Positions 26,372 to 39,379 of a DNA stretch of 64,000 nucleotides are shown here, piece by piece (position 1 is the first letter of the stretch; each line of letters starts with the position of its first letter). The position numbers were made by a program, and so were the translations under genes. The notes under the pieces were generated by a model. It did no database searches. It was not told where the DNA came from and worked only from the letters and a program-made list of their open reading frames with translations. This DNA comes from Acridotheres tristis (taxonomy: Eukaryota > Chordata > Aves > Passeriformes > Sturnidae), in contig CM072886.1 of the NCBI GenBank assembly GCA_037013685.1, positions 28,527,080 to 28,591,079 on the forward strand, given 5' to 3'.

Positions 26372-29300
26372 GTCTGAGCCCATTGCCTCACAAACCAGCT
26401 GTCCCACTCCAGGTCCATGCCAGTGGGTGTGTCAACATGCAGGTAGTGCTCATGACCAGACAGCCTGAGTCTGAGCCCTGCTCTGGTTTGATGCCAGTAG
26501 GTATTGAGATTTGTTCTTCACCTGTTTACATTTGTTGAATGAAGTCTTGCATTTTGTGAGATTGAAGCAGGCAATATTGTGTCAAAACTGTTGTTGAATG
26601 GGACAGTGGGACAAAGTCTTCTGCTGGTGGAAATCCACCCAAACCAAAAATTGCAACTAGAAACTGAACTTAGGCTTTCAGTCTTTTTCAGTCAGCAGCT
26701 GCAGAGATGGCCTTGGAGATGGAGTAAGAAAGAGGAGAAAAAAATCTCAACAAGTTTCTCAACTTCTGGCAAAACTTGCTCTGTCTAAATGTAGAGCTTG
26801 ATGAAGCCAACAGAAATTTCAGTAAGCATCAGTCAACTCTGGATCAGAAAATTACCCATATGTTCATTTACAGACTCAAGGAAAATCCAAAATAATGATG
26901 TAGTGATGGGTAAACCTTGCCTCTTCCCCTGCTGTCAGGGCAGGCTGCTTTTAGCAGCTACTTTATTTGGTGCATAAAAAGTTTAATAATAGTACACATA
27001 TTGGGCCAGAAATTAATGATCATTTCCATCATAACTTCCATACAACACTCATAAAGGCTCCAGTTTTAGTAGCTACTCCTTGGTGTGGCAATGTAGTGGA
27101 TTTTTAATAAGATATACACAGAGTATTTTATGAGAAGACTGACACATTATACCACCATTGTGTTCAAACCAGAAATATAATATCTTCTCTGAGATTTTTC
27201 AGGTCTCTGTTGCTGGGTCTTTGAATTATATTATGTCCAAACTTTGTGTAAACAAATTCATTTTACTCCAATTCAGCCTGGCATTATAAGTGTCTTGAGG
27301 GGGAGAAATGGGATAGTGTTATAGCACAATGATTTCCAGATATATTTTTAGTCTATTTTCCTCACAGCAATGTAATTTGGTGTAGTGGTGTGCATGTGTC
27401 TGGAACTTTATTGTTCACAGCTATAATGAAAGATACTGTTTTAAAAATCATAATTTACACTGAATGTCTGAAATCCATATTAACTTCAACTTCAGTGAGA
27501 AGATAAATCTGCCACTTCCAATCTTAATGGTTGTATTTCAGAAAATTCTAAATTGTTTACTTACATTCAGAATATTAGCAACTTTTGCCATCATCAACAT
27601 GAGAGAGGTAATTTTCTTTTTGCTTTTGTTTTTTAATTTTATTGATTAGGCAAAACTATGAAGAAATTGCACTGAATCGTGAAATTGAGGTTTAAATATT
27701 TTAAGAATTGAAAATATTTACGATGTGTGATCAAGGAATCATACAGAATTCCAAACTGCGTGATGTGGTAATTGCTCATAAACTGGAAGAGCAATCCAAA
27801 GGTGCACATCGTCAGAGCAAGCCACAGGTTGTCCTGACATTCTGAGATGACTTCAGAAGAATAATGCTGCTGAATCCACGTGCACTTTATGCATGCTGAT
27901 GGCTGAAATGCAGCAAACTCATGCAACCAGGACCTAAATGGACCTTTTTAAAATGGAGCAGACTGAAGATGTGGAAAAATGTTTCCACACTCAAGTCCAG
28001 TTGCAGACTTTAATATCAGAGGCTAAAATTTCTAACTTTCCTGCCAAGAATGTATTTTAAAACTGCAAAATATGAACTGAAAATCAATGCCAGATTATGG
28101 GCAGTTGGACTATTTTCAATGAAGAGCAACGCTTAAGCCATCGTTTACATCATAAACAAACCATGGTGGAAAATGTGTGCAGCCTTTCCATTTAGTCAAA
28201 AGAGGAATCTGAAACTTTCCCTTGCAATCATCTTGTTAGCTTACAGCCAGATTATCTTGGGGGCTTTTTGCACAGAAAGGGGCCTTTGGCACACATATCA
28301 GCCTCTGCCCAAGCAAAAGAAAAGAAAGACAGAAAAAAGTTCTTCTGTGGTATATTTCGTACAATTGTTTCAGGTTTCTAAGCCATGTCTCTGCTGCGTT
28401 TGTTCATTAAAGATCTGATTTGAGAGATATTGGATTAAGTGGATTTATTAGTCACCTCCAAGGCTGATGGATCACAGCCTGGCCACCTATTGTGCATAGT
28501 ACTGCTAACAACAGAGGTAGAAGGAAAATCAAAGGTGCAGTGCTATGGCAGCTTGCATTACAGGATAACAAAAAAAAAAGGAATACATGGTCTTCACAGC
28601 TTTACTGAAAACTACCAAAGCTGCTGTTTCAATTATAATCTGGGCACAATTAATGGTGAATTAATGGTGAATTTTGAATTATGCTTTTTTGCAACTTGTT
28701 TCATGCTGGCAGCGTGATTACCTCATTAGATTACCTCACAGTTCTTTAGCCAATAAACTAAACTGTGTATATATTTGAAAATGCTTTGTGTTTGGGGTAC
28801 CTGGCAAATAGGACTGAGTGACCAGTTTGCTTCACCACAGATATGTTGGAGTCTTAACAATTCAATGAAGGGTAGGCAGTAGACTATTGTTTCCTGTTGT
28901 TGTGGTAGTTTTGTGCACAGCTGTTTTGAAGCATCTTGGCACAACTGATAAAGCAGAATGTTTCCATTTCTGATGTGCTGAAGTTGGTGTGTTTTTGATA
29001 AAGACTAGTGGAGGAATTTTCACTCACTAAAATCCAGTACTTATTTAACTTTCCTGATAGAAGTCGAAAGTTTTCTTTAATATTGAATGCCTGGCTGGAT
29101 CAGGGTCTAAGAGTCCTCTACTGAGTTATATCTGTATACCTTACTGCTATAGATGATATAAAGGAGAAATCATAATTCCCCTGGGTGGATTCCAGCTGTC
29201 ACTAGTAGCTGGCATAAACAAGCTCTTGAAGAAAAAGTGGTAGTTTCTTGCAGGAGTGGTTAGGACAGAGAGATGAAGAAAGGAATAGTACAGTACAGTA

Positions 29301-32300
29301 CCATACTGCACCATGAGCATCACTCTTCAGAAGATCAGCAATAAATGATACATATTGAAATAGTCCCTTAAGCTTTATCACACAGGACATGTGGTGTAAA
29401 ATTCAGAATTTTGGGTTTTGATATTTGTCTTTTTGACTGTTTAGTGGAGTTTTTGTTCAGATTGCTGAATTTTATTTTCAGTGAGGAGGGAAGGACTAGC
29501 TTTTATTCTCTTACTGTGGTTGGCAGAACCACATGGCGATGTTTTTTTTTTTTTTTAATTCCCTTGGTGTGTAGAGGGAGTGGAACCACTGAAGAAGGAC
29601 TACGCAATTTTTTCTGTAGTGCTTGGTTCTAGTGGTTCTCTCTGATGCTGATCTTTGGGGGTTGGCTGGAGGTCATAGTGTGGAGACTGAACAACCAATG
29701 AGCAAAGCTTTAGTGCAAATAAAATTTGGGAGCAGAGAGGTTGAACCTTCAAGATTATCTTCAAAGGTCAAGGGAAAGAATTATGACTGGTCAGGGATCA
29801 TTGTGACTCTATGACCAACATGGCTATTATATAATTAACAGTAGGAGAAATGGCTGGAATACAACCATGAAGGAAGATTATCTGCATTGAGATCTGCATC
29901 CAGGCCGTGTTCAGAGACTAAGGCTCCTGAATCAACTTAGAGTCTTCACCCAATCCTGCATTACTGAGACTTTGATGTAAAAACAATCTAGGTCCCTCTG
30001 AAAACTTGACTGCTTTCCCCATATCTCCTCATCACCTGTTAGGCGTAGGTGAGAATGATAGTGAAAGAGTAGACTGCACCCTTGCAGAGCCCTGGGGGCT
30101 GTGGCATTGGCATGCTTTTATCAGCAACTTGGTCTCGTAAAGAGTTCCTGAAAGTCTCTGCATGGTGGGAAGGAATTAAGTTCTGCAGCAAAGAGATGCG
30201 TGCTCTAAGTCTAAAAGAACGAGGAAGAAAACCACATCTGAAATGCTTCACTGCATAGCATGTTTCTCCTCAGGACTTCAAACCAACAACTAACATGAAA
30301 ATGCAATCATACTGGAAACACATTTTCATGTCGGATCCAGAATTTAGCTTTATTTAGAGTTATTAAAGATTTATTTGACCCTCAACCTTTTACAGAATGA
30401 AATACTTATATTGGAAAAATGCTAGCTTTGTTAAGCATTTTAACTGAAAATTGGCACTTAATGAGTCAGGTCTTTGCTCATGAGTACTTTCTAGAGCTAA
30501 GTTTACTAGAGCTGCACCATGAAAGCCTCCCAGGGCTTACTGAGGTGAGAAGAAGGGATCTTTAGAGGCCTCTGATATCAGTTGATAATGGTCTCTCCCT
30601 GGTCAAACAAGGCGAGAAACAATTCTTAAACAGAAACACAGCTCCTGCTATCCTGGCAGAAATCAGAATGAAGGGATTGGGAATGTCACCAAGGGCTGCC
30701 TTTCACCTATTACGAGTGCATCTTCCTGAGCTCCCTGAAACATTGGTTCATTGTATCCTCTGTAGCTCCTGTTATTATTGTGTTTGATACAGATGCACAA
30801 TGAAAGGAATCAAAGAAAAGATTCTGTGTGTGGACAGAGTTTATTGAGAAATTCACAGATAAATATGTTCCTTGAAATTCTGCAGGAGCTGCTATATAAC
30901 CTGAGTAAGAAAAGTAAGTAAAATTCTATTTTAGGAGTGATTTTTGCTGCTTAGGATCCAGAATTGGAAAAATGATGATTCTAAAGAAGAAGGGGAAGAT
31001 GTGTCATGAAAACACAAGAAAGAAAAAAAATCACATGTTAATTATATTTGTACACATATCAATCAAGACAGAATTTGCCTCCTTAGGCTAACTACTTCTT
31101 TTGAACAATTTCCTCACTATGCCAGAATGACTAGTAAACATTGTCAAAGTACCAACTATTCTGCTTGTGGCTTACATTTTAATGTATCTCCTTGCCCACA
31201 TAAATGTAAATTCCTATATAAGTGCATACACATAACTTCTAAATGTCAGTGTTAGAAATGCATACAACTGTATGATGTCTAGATGTAAGTTTGTGTCAGT
31301 CAAAAAAAAATCCCAAACATTTCTTCATGGAAAACATCAACAAATGTATAGATGTTGAAAGTGACACTTAAAATAAATGGCAGAGTTTATTCTTCAAAAT
31401 CAGTTTAAAAAAACCCTCAAAATGCTTTGACAAAATGCAGCTGCTCTTCGGAATTTGTAGCACTATATTGAAGTATTTGAATGTGAGTCTGGGTGGCATC
31501 ACAAGCATTTGTTTCCCATTGATTTAAAGCTTTAAATGCAAAATCCTTTGAAAAACCCTCCTATACCAAGAGTCTAAAAGCATAGCTTGAAAGATCCAAA
31601 TGTCAAGCTAGAATCAAAACAAATTTGAGGAAGCAGATCATTGAAAGTAGAAAAAAAGAGCATTATAAGAGAGAGCAAGGCAGTTCAGCTATAGTTGTAT
31701 TTATCTGTGCATTTGCAAAGCTGGTTTATACTGCGTATGCTAATCCTGTGTAGGGCTTGGTCTCCCAGTAAACTGACAGTGGAGTATCAGAGTATGGATA
31801 TACTGGGCAGTGCATTCCTGACATTACTACAGTGTTCCTCACACACACTTCAGTGGAGCAGCCAGCCTTGGCACTTGTCCCATCCTCTCAGCACACCAGA
31901 GGCTACTGCCCTGCTCATGATTGCCTGGTCAGTTTGTCACTCTCCAGAGCTCCAAGGAAAGTGCAGCACTGACTGCATGTAACACCTGAAGCACACCACT
32001 GTGTTTCTTTCCATTCTCCAGCACAACACCTTCCCTGATTATTTTCTTTCCTTCAAAGAAAATTAGCTTCCAATTATTTCACTATTTGGACATATCTTGG
32101 GCCATGCCAAGATAAAGGAAAGCTTGCCAGCAAAGTTTGTGATTCATCAGTCTTTTCATCATCAGCTTATGAACCTGCTTTTTGTTTGACGGGAAGCTCT
32201 CTGGATTAAGCAGATGTGGTTTAGCAGTGCCTTGTATTAGCAGCTCAGAGCCAATAACTGACTACATCTTCTAGCTTTGTTTCATCTTATTAAAGAGCTG

Positions 32301-34300
32301 ATTATTATCGTGCCACTGGTCTCTTCCTTGTGTTCAGTTTCCAGGAGTGTGTGAAAGAAGATGAGGGAAAGCCAGAACAGAAAATAAGAGGATAAAAAGT
32401 ACCTGGCACTAAAAACTGAAGGTGCTGCTATTCTAAAGAGAAAAGCACAAACGTTCTGCTGGCAGCAATGCTCAGTAGTGCTTACAAAATGACTTTTTCC
32501 ACCTCTGTTGAATTAGCTAGTCATCTGAATAAACCACTGCAAGTTACCAGTTTATATCTTACAGTACTAAAATGGGAAAGAGTTACATTGTATACCTGAG
32601 GAGTTCCTGTACCATAGCTTCCTATATGTTGGCATTAAACTTGCAGTTTTATATTTCGAAATCAAATAGCTATAAAATCTCATCTGAATAACAGCCTAGT
32701 GCATGTTTTATAATGTTACCCAGTAAATGGCAACTGGTATAACAATGGCAACTTGAAATTTCTGATTGATTCATAAAATAATTCAGCATTGAGTGATAAC
32801 TAATGCAAATCCTCTTTCGGGCTTGGTAAAATGCATCTATGATTAACAGCAAGATTGGTAGAAATCCTGTGAACCAGAGCCAGTGCTGACTGTTCCCTGT
32901 TAGCCCTGCTAACACAGGAATGACTCTGAACAGAAGGAACCTACTTACCCAATTCTTGTAGCCAAAGCCATTTTCCCACTGTTGAATACCAAAATGTTGC
33001 TATCATATGGGAAGCTGCCCCTTTGTACTGCATATCTTTGACTCGTTTGACTACAGAATTGATGTCACTTGCTATTTGCTGAAGCTGTGCTCTGCTTCAG
33101 GGATAGCCATCAGAGAGAATTATGCCCTCTGTAGAGCAGAGCTGTGTAGGCTGGCACTTGCTTTGGCATGCCCCTGAAAATGAGGAGCAGACTTGACTCT
33201 TTCTGCGCAAACATGTCAGTGACAGCATAATATCTGAGTAAAATATTTATCTGCTAGGTTCAGTGTATGCTTGTCAGCATGAATTAAAAAAAAGAAAAAG
33301 AACTTGTAGAAACATATCTGAAATGAGGAGACATTTTGCCTGCTCCTCATTCACCTGAACTATGCTGTCCTTTCATATCTGTCACTAGATTAAAAACTAT
33401 TTCATCTCATATTTGTCATTAAACTTTGGGACAAATCACATCCCTTCTCTTTTTTCATTGTGAGGTCATTAATAATGATGCTTACCAGAATGCATATATT
33501 TGAATATTTTATTTGAATGGTGCAGCAGACACAGCAAGCACTAATGTTGAGCTGTTCAGCTGTCCAGATCTTAATGGCTAATGAAACTTTGACTTTGGGA
33601 AGTCAGATATGGTAGGTCCAAATAAATAGTTGCAAAGAAAATACTCAGCACTTCAAGGATTTTATTAGGTGGAAGAGGAGTATCCACACTCTGCTTAGTT
33701 TTCAGCTCAGCTGGAAAGTATTTCTGAAGGGTTTACACATCATCCAAACATAGATAGAAATTCACAGAGCTGCAGAAAAAAGAAAAGACTGGCAGACTCT
33801 AAACCAGTTGTGCATGTGCTGAGGCATCTTCCTCAGGACACAGCTGACTCATATGGCTTTAGAGTGCAGCAAATCAAAATGGAAAGAGGGATCAAGAAGG
33901 TAGATTGAGATTAGCAGGTGTAGTTTTTTGTGTTGGAAAAGTTAATATGGTCTACTTTTGGTGGCATTGTCCTCAATCTATTTTCACCCATGTATTCCTT
34001 TATATGTTTCTTTAACTTAGCTTAGACAGAAGATAAATTTAAATTTAAGCATAAATTTAGCATACTACTTTTCTTCCAAGTAATTTGTGTATTTTAATGC
34101 TTCTGAGCCTTTATTAAAATGTAAACAAAAAGAAAAACTCTAGTAATTCCATTAAATTGTAATTATCATTATCCTCACTTTAATATATCAATCAAAGAAT
34201 GTTAAAGCACAGTTATTTTATTCTAGTCATATCTTAATTCTCAGTAATGTAGCATTTCATAGACATAATTTTCCCTTGCTACTGAGCTGAAATATTCTCC
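26372..34300. other. Unique noncoding stretch
   Basis: No supported gene or transposon. An AT-rich 10-bp inverted repeat (TAAATATTTT / AAAATATTTA, 27693-27720) and a tandem pair of 11-bp units (AATTAATGGTG, 28648-28669) are present. A T15 run lies at 29542-29556. A GCTGGATCAGGGTCTAAGAG stretch near 29095 faintly recalls the arm of the old repeat at 1.6 kb. Open frames of 60-100 codons show no domains. Confidence 0.5.
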
Positions 34301-34840
34301 CCTCTTGCTCCCCAGGTGTCTGGCTGCATTCCTCACTTTCTCTTTTCACCTCTACAGCTCGGGCTGCCTGCAAAGCTGGAGCCTCTTGGCACCGAGCACT
34401 GCAGTGACGTGATGGGCGCAGGGCACAATGCTCCGCCAGACACCTCCTGAGGATGCCATGCACTGTGCAGTCTGCACTGGCAGTGTGAGACATTCGGGAC
34501 AATCCTGGCTTGCTGTGAGCAAGCACTTCTTTGATATTTGTCTACCTGAGACTCCAGTGTAAGCCCCTGGTGTATGCATCTCCCAGTGCACGCTTCCACC
34601 GTGGACCAAACCTGGACACTCAGACGTGACCAGAGCAAACACTGGTTCTGGAGAGGGGTGCTTTTTGCCCTGGATCTGTTCAGAGGTCAAAGAGGTACAC
34701 ACATATTGTATTTCTCAGGCTGATGATGCCAAGGGCTGCTGCTGCAGCTTGCTGAATTTTGCTTTTGATACTCACTTGCCACCATTTAGATCCACAGAGT
34801 CATACAGGAGCGTATCTGAGGAACGATACGCTGTGTTAGA
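34300..34840. other. GC-richer, CpG-containing island; possible noncoding exon
   Basis: The base composition shifts sharply from the AT-rich surroundings, and several CpGs appear (CTCGGG, ACCGAGC, GACGTG, CTCCGCC, CACGC, ACCGTGG). A strong acceptor-like polypyrimidine tract ends in CTACAG at 34357. None of the three forward frames stays open for more than about 30 codons beyond it, so a coding exon is unlikely. Three overlapping minus-strand frames of 89-116 codons also run here, without recognisable domains. A noncoding exon, regulatory element or decayed GC-rich repeat would all fit. Confidence 0.3.
34809..34832. repeat. Perfect 8-bp inverted repeat AGCGTATC / GATACGCT
   Basis: Arms at 34809-34816 and 34825-34832 are separated by an 8-base loop. 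Each arm has one CpG. It sits at the edge of the GC-richer island. Function is unknown. Confidence 0.8.
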
Positions 34841-36134
34841 GACTTCAAAAATACTAAGCAGCTGATGTTATATAGGCATCTGAACCTTCTTTACCATTCT
34901 TCAGGCTGAAAAGACAGCTGGGCTACTCTGTGCATATTGGCTTAGGATAAAAATCTAAAAGCAGGAAAAAAGTATCAAAGTTTGGAAACTCTTAAAGTGT
35001 CTTTCTATCAACACTATAATCACTCTCTTTCATTGCCAGAAATCAGTTTTACAGGTACTTCTACGATGTTCATGCAGACCTCTTTCCAACTTTAAAGAGA
35101 GAAGGCTGAATTAGGGGAAAAAAGAGCTGAAGCAGCCATAGTTAAGCAACTGTAGCTTCTTCAGGACTGTCTCTTTTCTCTGCAGCTGTCACACACAATT
35201 AATGTTTGTAAGTAAAATTAGGTCAGTATTTGTTACATTGTTTTGGAGTGAGGTGTCTGGTAACTGTGTATTAGAAATATGCATTTGAAATAAAAAAACC
35301 CAAGTATTACAGTTATACAGTTATTACAGTTATAGCACAAGTCTGACAGGCCAAAATACTTACAGAATGTAGCCCAAATGGTCTCAGCTTTTAAATTTGT
35401 ACATTAATTTTGAGCACTCCCTTGAAACAACATAGATTATCAGTACTACTCACTAACCCAAGCAACCTTTGTCAGTAATTTTAAAAATCATGTTGTGTGT
35501 TAATTTGGCTCAAAAATTAATGTGACATCTTTAAAATCCAGTTTACTATTTTGCAGTTTAAAGAGATGTTTATATTTCATAGAGTGTTGGGAAAATGAAA
35601 TCATTAACATTATAATGTCTTGACAACCTCATACCTATAGAAAAAGGAGAGGAAAAAATGTCAGCTCTGCTCAGTCTACCTGTCGTGTTGGCTTATAAAA
35701 TCCAGATAAACCAATAATAGTCCAGTCCAAATCAAAAATAAGCAATAACAAAAGTTACATTTTTCCTTCCAAAATGAAAGAATTCATAAGTTGGAGTTTT
35801 CAATGGAATTGAGAAGAGAGAGCTATTTTTGAAAACCAGTCAGGTTTGTATTCATCAGTATAGCATGTAGCAGATGAATGGAACTCTTTCCCTTGAAATT
35901 CACTCAGGGACCCAAACCCTTATTTTGTTTGATTTTTGTTCTATAGAAAAATCGGACACACAGAAGTATTCAACAGTATAAAATTAAGTTATGGAAATTG
36001 ACAGCAGATGCCTTTCCTGAAAAAACATTCTGGGGTTTTGTTTGTATTGGAAACTCGGAAAAATTAAAACACAAAGACTCAACAGCTTCTTTATCTGTCA
36101 ATTTTCCGTCTCCAACCAATAAACATACACATGC
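34841..36134. other. Unique AT-rich stretch
   Basis: Nothing recognisable was seen. There is a short direct repeat of 'ACAGTTAT' units near 35312-35336. Confidence 0.5.
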
Positions 36135-36256
36135 AAAAAACAAAAAATAACAACAACAACAACAAACAAACAAAAAAACCAAAAAAACCCCCCAACCAAC
36201 CAAACAAAAAAAAAAACCCCAAAAACAAAACAAAACAAAAAAACCCCCCAAAACCA
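36135..36256. repeat. A/C low-complexity tract (CAA, CAAA, AAAACCCC units)
   Basis: A chain of CAA units passes into CAAA, CCAACCAACCAA, AAAACCCC and CAAAA units, ending in a C6 run. The minus strand therefore contains spaced G runs (GGGG, GGGGGG), giving G-quadruplex potential. The 93-codon minus frame over it is an aromatic/cysteine string produced by the repeat and is not a gene. Confidence 0.9.
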
Positions 36257-39200
36257 GAGAGAAAATTATGTCATAGAATCAGGAAAAAAGAGACTAACAC
36301 CTAAAACTAAAACCTGTTTTCCACTCTCCTTTGAGCCAGTTTAGATCAATTTAGCTGCTTGGAATTTTTGCATACTTTAGAGGGGGTAAAAAGCATGACC
36401 TCCTTGCTTTGAATAGACTGTACAATGACCATTTTACAATTTAGTCTCCTTCTCTTAACATATTCAATCTGGTATTTCCTTTCTATCCATTATGATGTTG
36501 TATATTAGGGAGTAATGAGAAAGACACAGACCTCACAGTCTGGCTTTCTGTTTTGATTTGAGTTAACTCAACAAGGCTTTGTTTTCTCTCCATGGCTTTT
36601 CCTGCCTCCCTGGCTGGCTCTGCACTGTTGGAAACACAGACCATGCCTCATTTAGCAGCGACCTTGATCTGCAGTTGTCAGAGCAGGCACACTCTGCCTG
36701 GTGTCTGATGGGTCCCTATTTCGTTGCTTTTATGTTGTCTAAATGTTATGACAGAGGAAATCTTCCTACAATTGTGGATGCCTACAGCAAAGCTTAAAAT
36801 TTTCAGCAGGTAGGGATATGGGAGCACGCTTTTGGCTTAGCCTGGCTGCATGGCCACACATCTTGAGGCCACTGGCTGGCAATCAGAGAGGCTGCAGAGA
36901 GCTGGTGGGTAGCCAGGGGGAGACTGGTTGTATACAGCACTGCCAATTCCAATTCAGGGACAGGTACCTGCAAAATATAACATGACAGTGGCTATGAGAA
37001 GAATAAAGAATAGATAGGAGGAAGGAAGTGGGGTTAATACACATCTTTCGGGATCAGACAGATTGTTTTGCTGGCTGATTTCTCAATAAAAATGGCCGGA
37101 CAGTTTTTTCTTAGCAAAGATGGGTACTAGTTTTAATATACTAGTCCTAAAGTTAGGCTGCAGATATTAGGCAGCCTTTCCTTATAACTGTGTCTCCTAC
37201 AGAGCCCAGGGCTATAGCACAACGGGAAGGGGACAGGGTTTTCTGCAGTTAAATGCAAACAAATGCTATTGAGATGGGTGGAAGTTCCTCATGTTGATGA
37301 ACAGACAACAGTAAGCTGGAACCACGAGTTGGAATCTCAGTTCTCCACACACAAGATCTGTGGCAAGGTTTCCCAGAGGCTGGTGTTTTACAAACTCATC
37401 ATAGGACTTCCTCAGCCTAATAGCCACCACTCAATATGACATTGGTATAGCTGTTCTAAAGGTCACATTGCAGCCTGCAGTTGCACAGAGAACTTCTCTT
37501 TCCCTGTGCCAGTAAATGACATATAGGCTGCTATACCATAAACCTGACAATTAACAGTTCATCCCAAGGAAAGCTCTATCACTGACAGAGGATCAACAAT
37601 CTTCACAGCTCAGCCTGGTGGCCTGGCTTCCAGGCTAAAGATGGTGACACCACCCTCCATTGTGTTGGATGTCTCCCATTCCTCTGGTATTCAATTTCAG
37701 CTCTTTTTCTCCTTCCAGAACTGAGAGGTGAAATTCCTCTCCTCACATCTAATCCAATCATTCTCTGGAAGCTCTCAATCTCAGCTGAGTCTCATGGTAA
37801 TTTTGCAGCCTCCAGACTCTGGCTGCCTGCGCTCCACATAGAATGTTGTAAAAGAAACGAGGCCATTTGACCTCTCAAAATCTTTTGTGGCTAGAACAAA
37901 TATTGGGGAAGAGGAGAAGAGAAGGAAATCATGGGTTTCTTTCATGCAGCAGACTTCTGAATTGCTTACCAAAAACTGACTGCAGAACCAACATTTCTTT
38001 TCATTTGCATTTGTTGTATTTCTGGTTTATAAGCAGCACTTGTTTGAGACTGTTATGGTGTACAACCTGATAGCTATAATGTATTTGTAAAAAAAAGGAA
38101 GAAATCCTGAATAAGAAAACAGGGGATGATGAGGTCATTTACCAAGGTCAATCAGAAGGAAAGGCTCCTATTGCTATCTGAGGAGCAAAGCCTCATCTAC
38201 AGTTTGAAAGGCTGATGATTCCTCCTGGAAGGGTCCCATAGGTGGGTGAATGGCTGAAATTTCCAGAATTAGTTGCATATTTTGCTATCTGTTCTGCAAT
38301 TACTCTTGTTTCTTAAGAACCACTTCATTTATCTTAGGAATGAAGAAAAATAATAAAGAGAAGAAAAAAAGAAACCTGTGCATTTAGATTATATTTAGCA
38401 GCCAGCAAGAAATATAAAGACCGATTTACATATAAATAAAAATCAAAGAGTCGAAATCCACATTGCCCTACCTTCAAATTACTTGATTTTATTATGAGTA
38501 ATTATGCAAAATAACACACGCTTCTCTTACTTCCCCCCCGCTCAAGATAGTTCAAAAAAGGCTCTTGTTGGGTAGCGCATAGTCACTGCTAGGAAATCTT
38601 TTTCGTAAAAACCATTTTCTTGAGAGTCCATAGATTAAGAGGACATAAATACATGAAGGGAGGGGAAATACTAGAATACAGCAAGAGCTGTTTGGTGCAA
38701 AGTTTTTAGAGTCATTATTCCTGAATTTTATACTTTCTTGCTCTTACAGCTAGTTAAAAAAGTGTGAAAAAGATCATACAGTCAAAAAAATCAGCTGCTG
38801 TGGTATATGTTCCAAGGCATGAAATGCCATCTAGTCTTTGTTGCATTTCAAATAGAATAAATGGGTGAAAACTTCTACATAAAATCTAAAACGATTGATG
38901 CAATGCAGACAGACGACCTGGTGCTCTCAGAAGAACTTCAAATACCCTACCTATATCTTTTGATGGCAAAAAAGGACTGAATAAAAACTGAATAGAAATT
39001 GAACTGATATGAACCATGTTTTTATGTTACATGCCAGCTGCACTCAGAGGATGCTGAGACCCTTGCTTAACAGGAAGATGAAGAGAGTGCAGAGGGATGT
39101 CTAACAGTTCTTGTTAAAAACAGCAATTATTTTTGCTAGTTTATACTTCATACTGGAAGCCATTCAAAACGTGCAGAATCTTGGGCATGTTTAAGAAAAC

Positions 39201-39313
39201 AATTGAGGAAGGGTTATGAGTATTTCAGCTTGAATATATTAACTTTTGGTGTATTGATTTTGTTTCTAATTTTATTTTCTTTCGTTTTATTATACATAAG
39301 ATTTAGAGAGAAA
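36257..39313. other. Unique noncoding stretch
   Basis: No supported gene. The region from 36560 to 36920 and that from 37570 to 37830 are GC-richer than their neighbours but have no long open frame or domain. A compact GCCTGG/CCAGGC hairpin lies at 37621-37635. Confidence 0.5.
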
Positions 39314-39379
39314 ACTTTTGAATTTCTATCCCATAGTCAGCTCTTGACTTTTGAATTTCTATCCCATAGTCAGCTCTTG
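39314..39379. repeat. Tandem duplication of a 33-bp unit
   Basis: Two copies, 39314-39346 and 39347-39379, are identical on reading, followed by the start of a third (ACTTCT, diverging). The lack of differences suggests a recent slippage or duplication event. A 62-codon frame spans it, so its peptide carries the duplicated block FEFLSHSQLLT. No gene is implied. Confidence 0.9.

Noticed and set aside
29090..29120. Second copy of the old palindromic repeat from 1.6 kb
   Set aside because: Similarity is limited to about 20 bases, too little to support a call.
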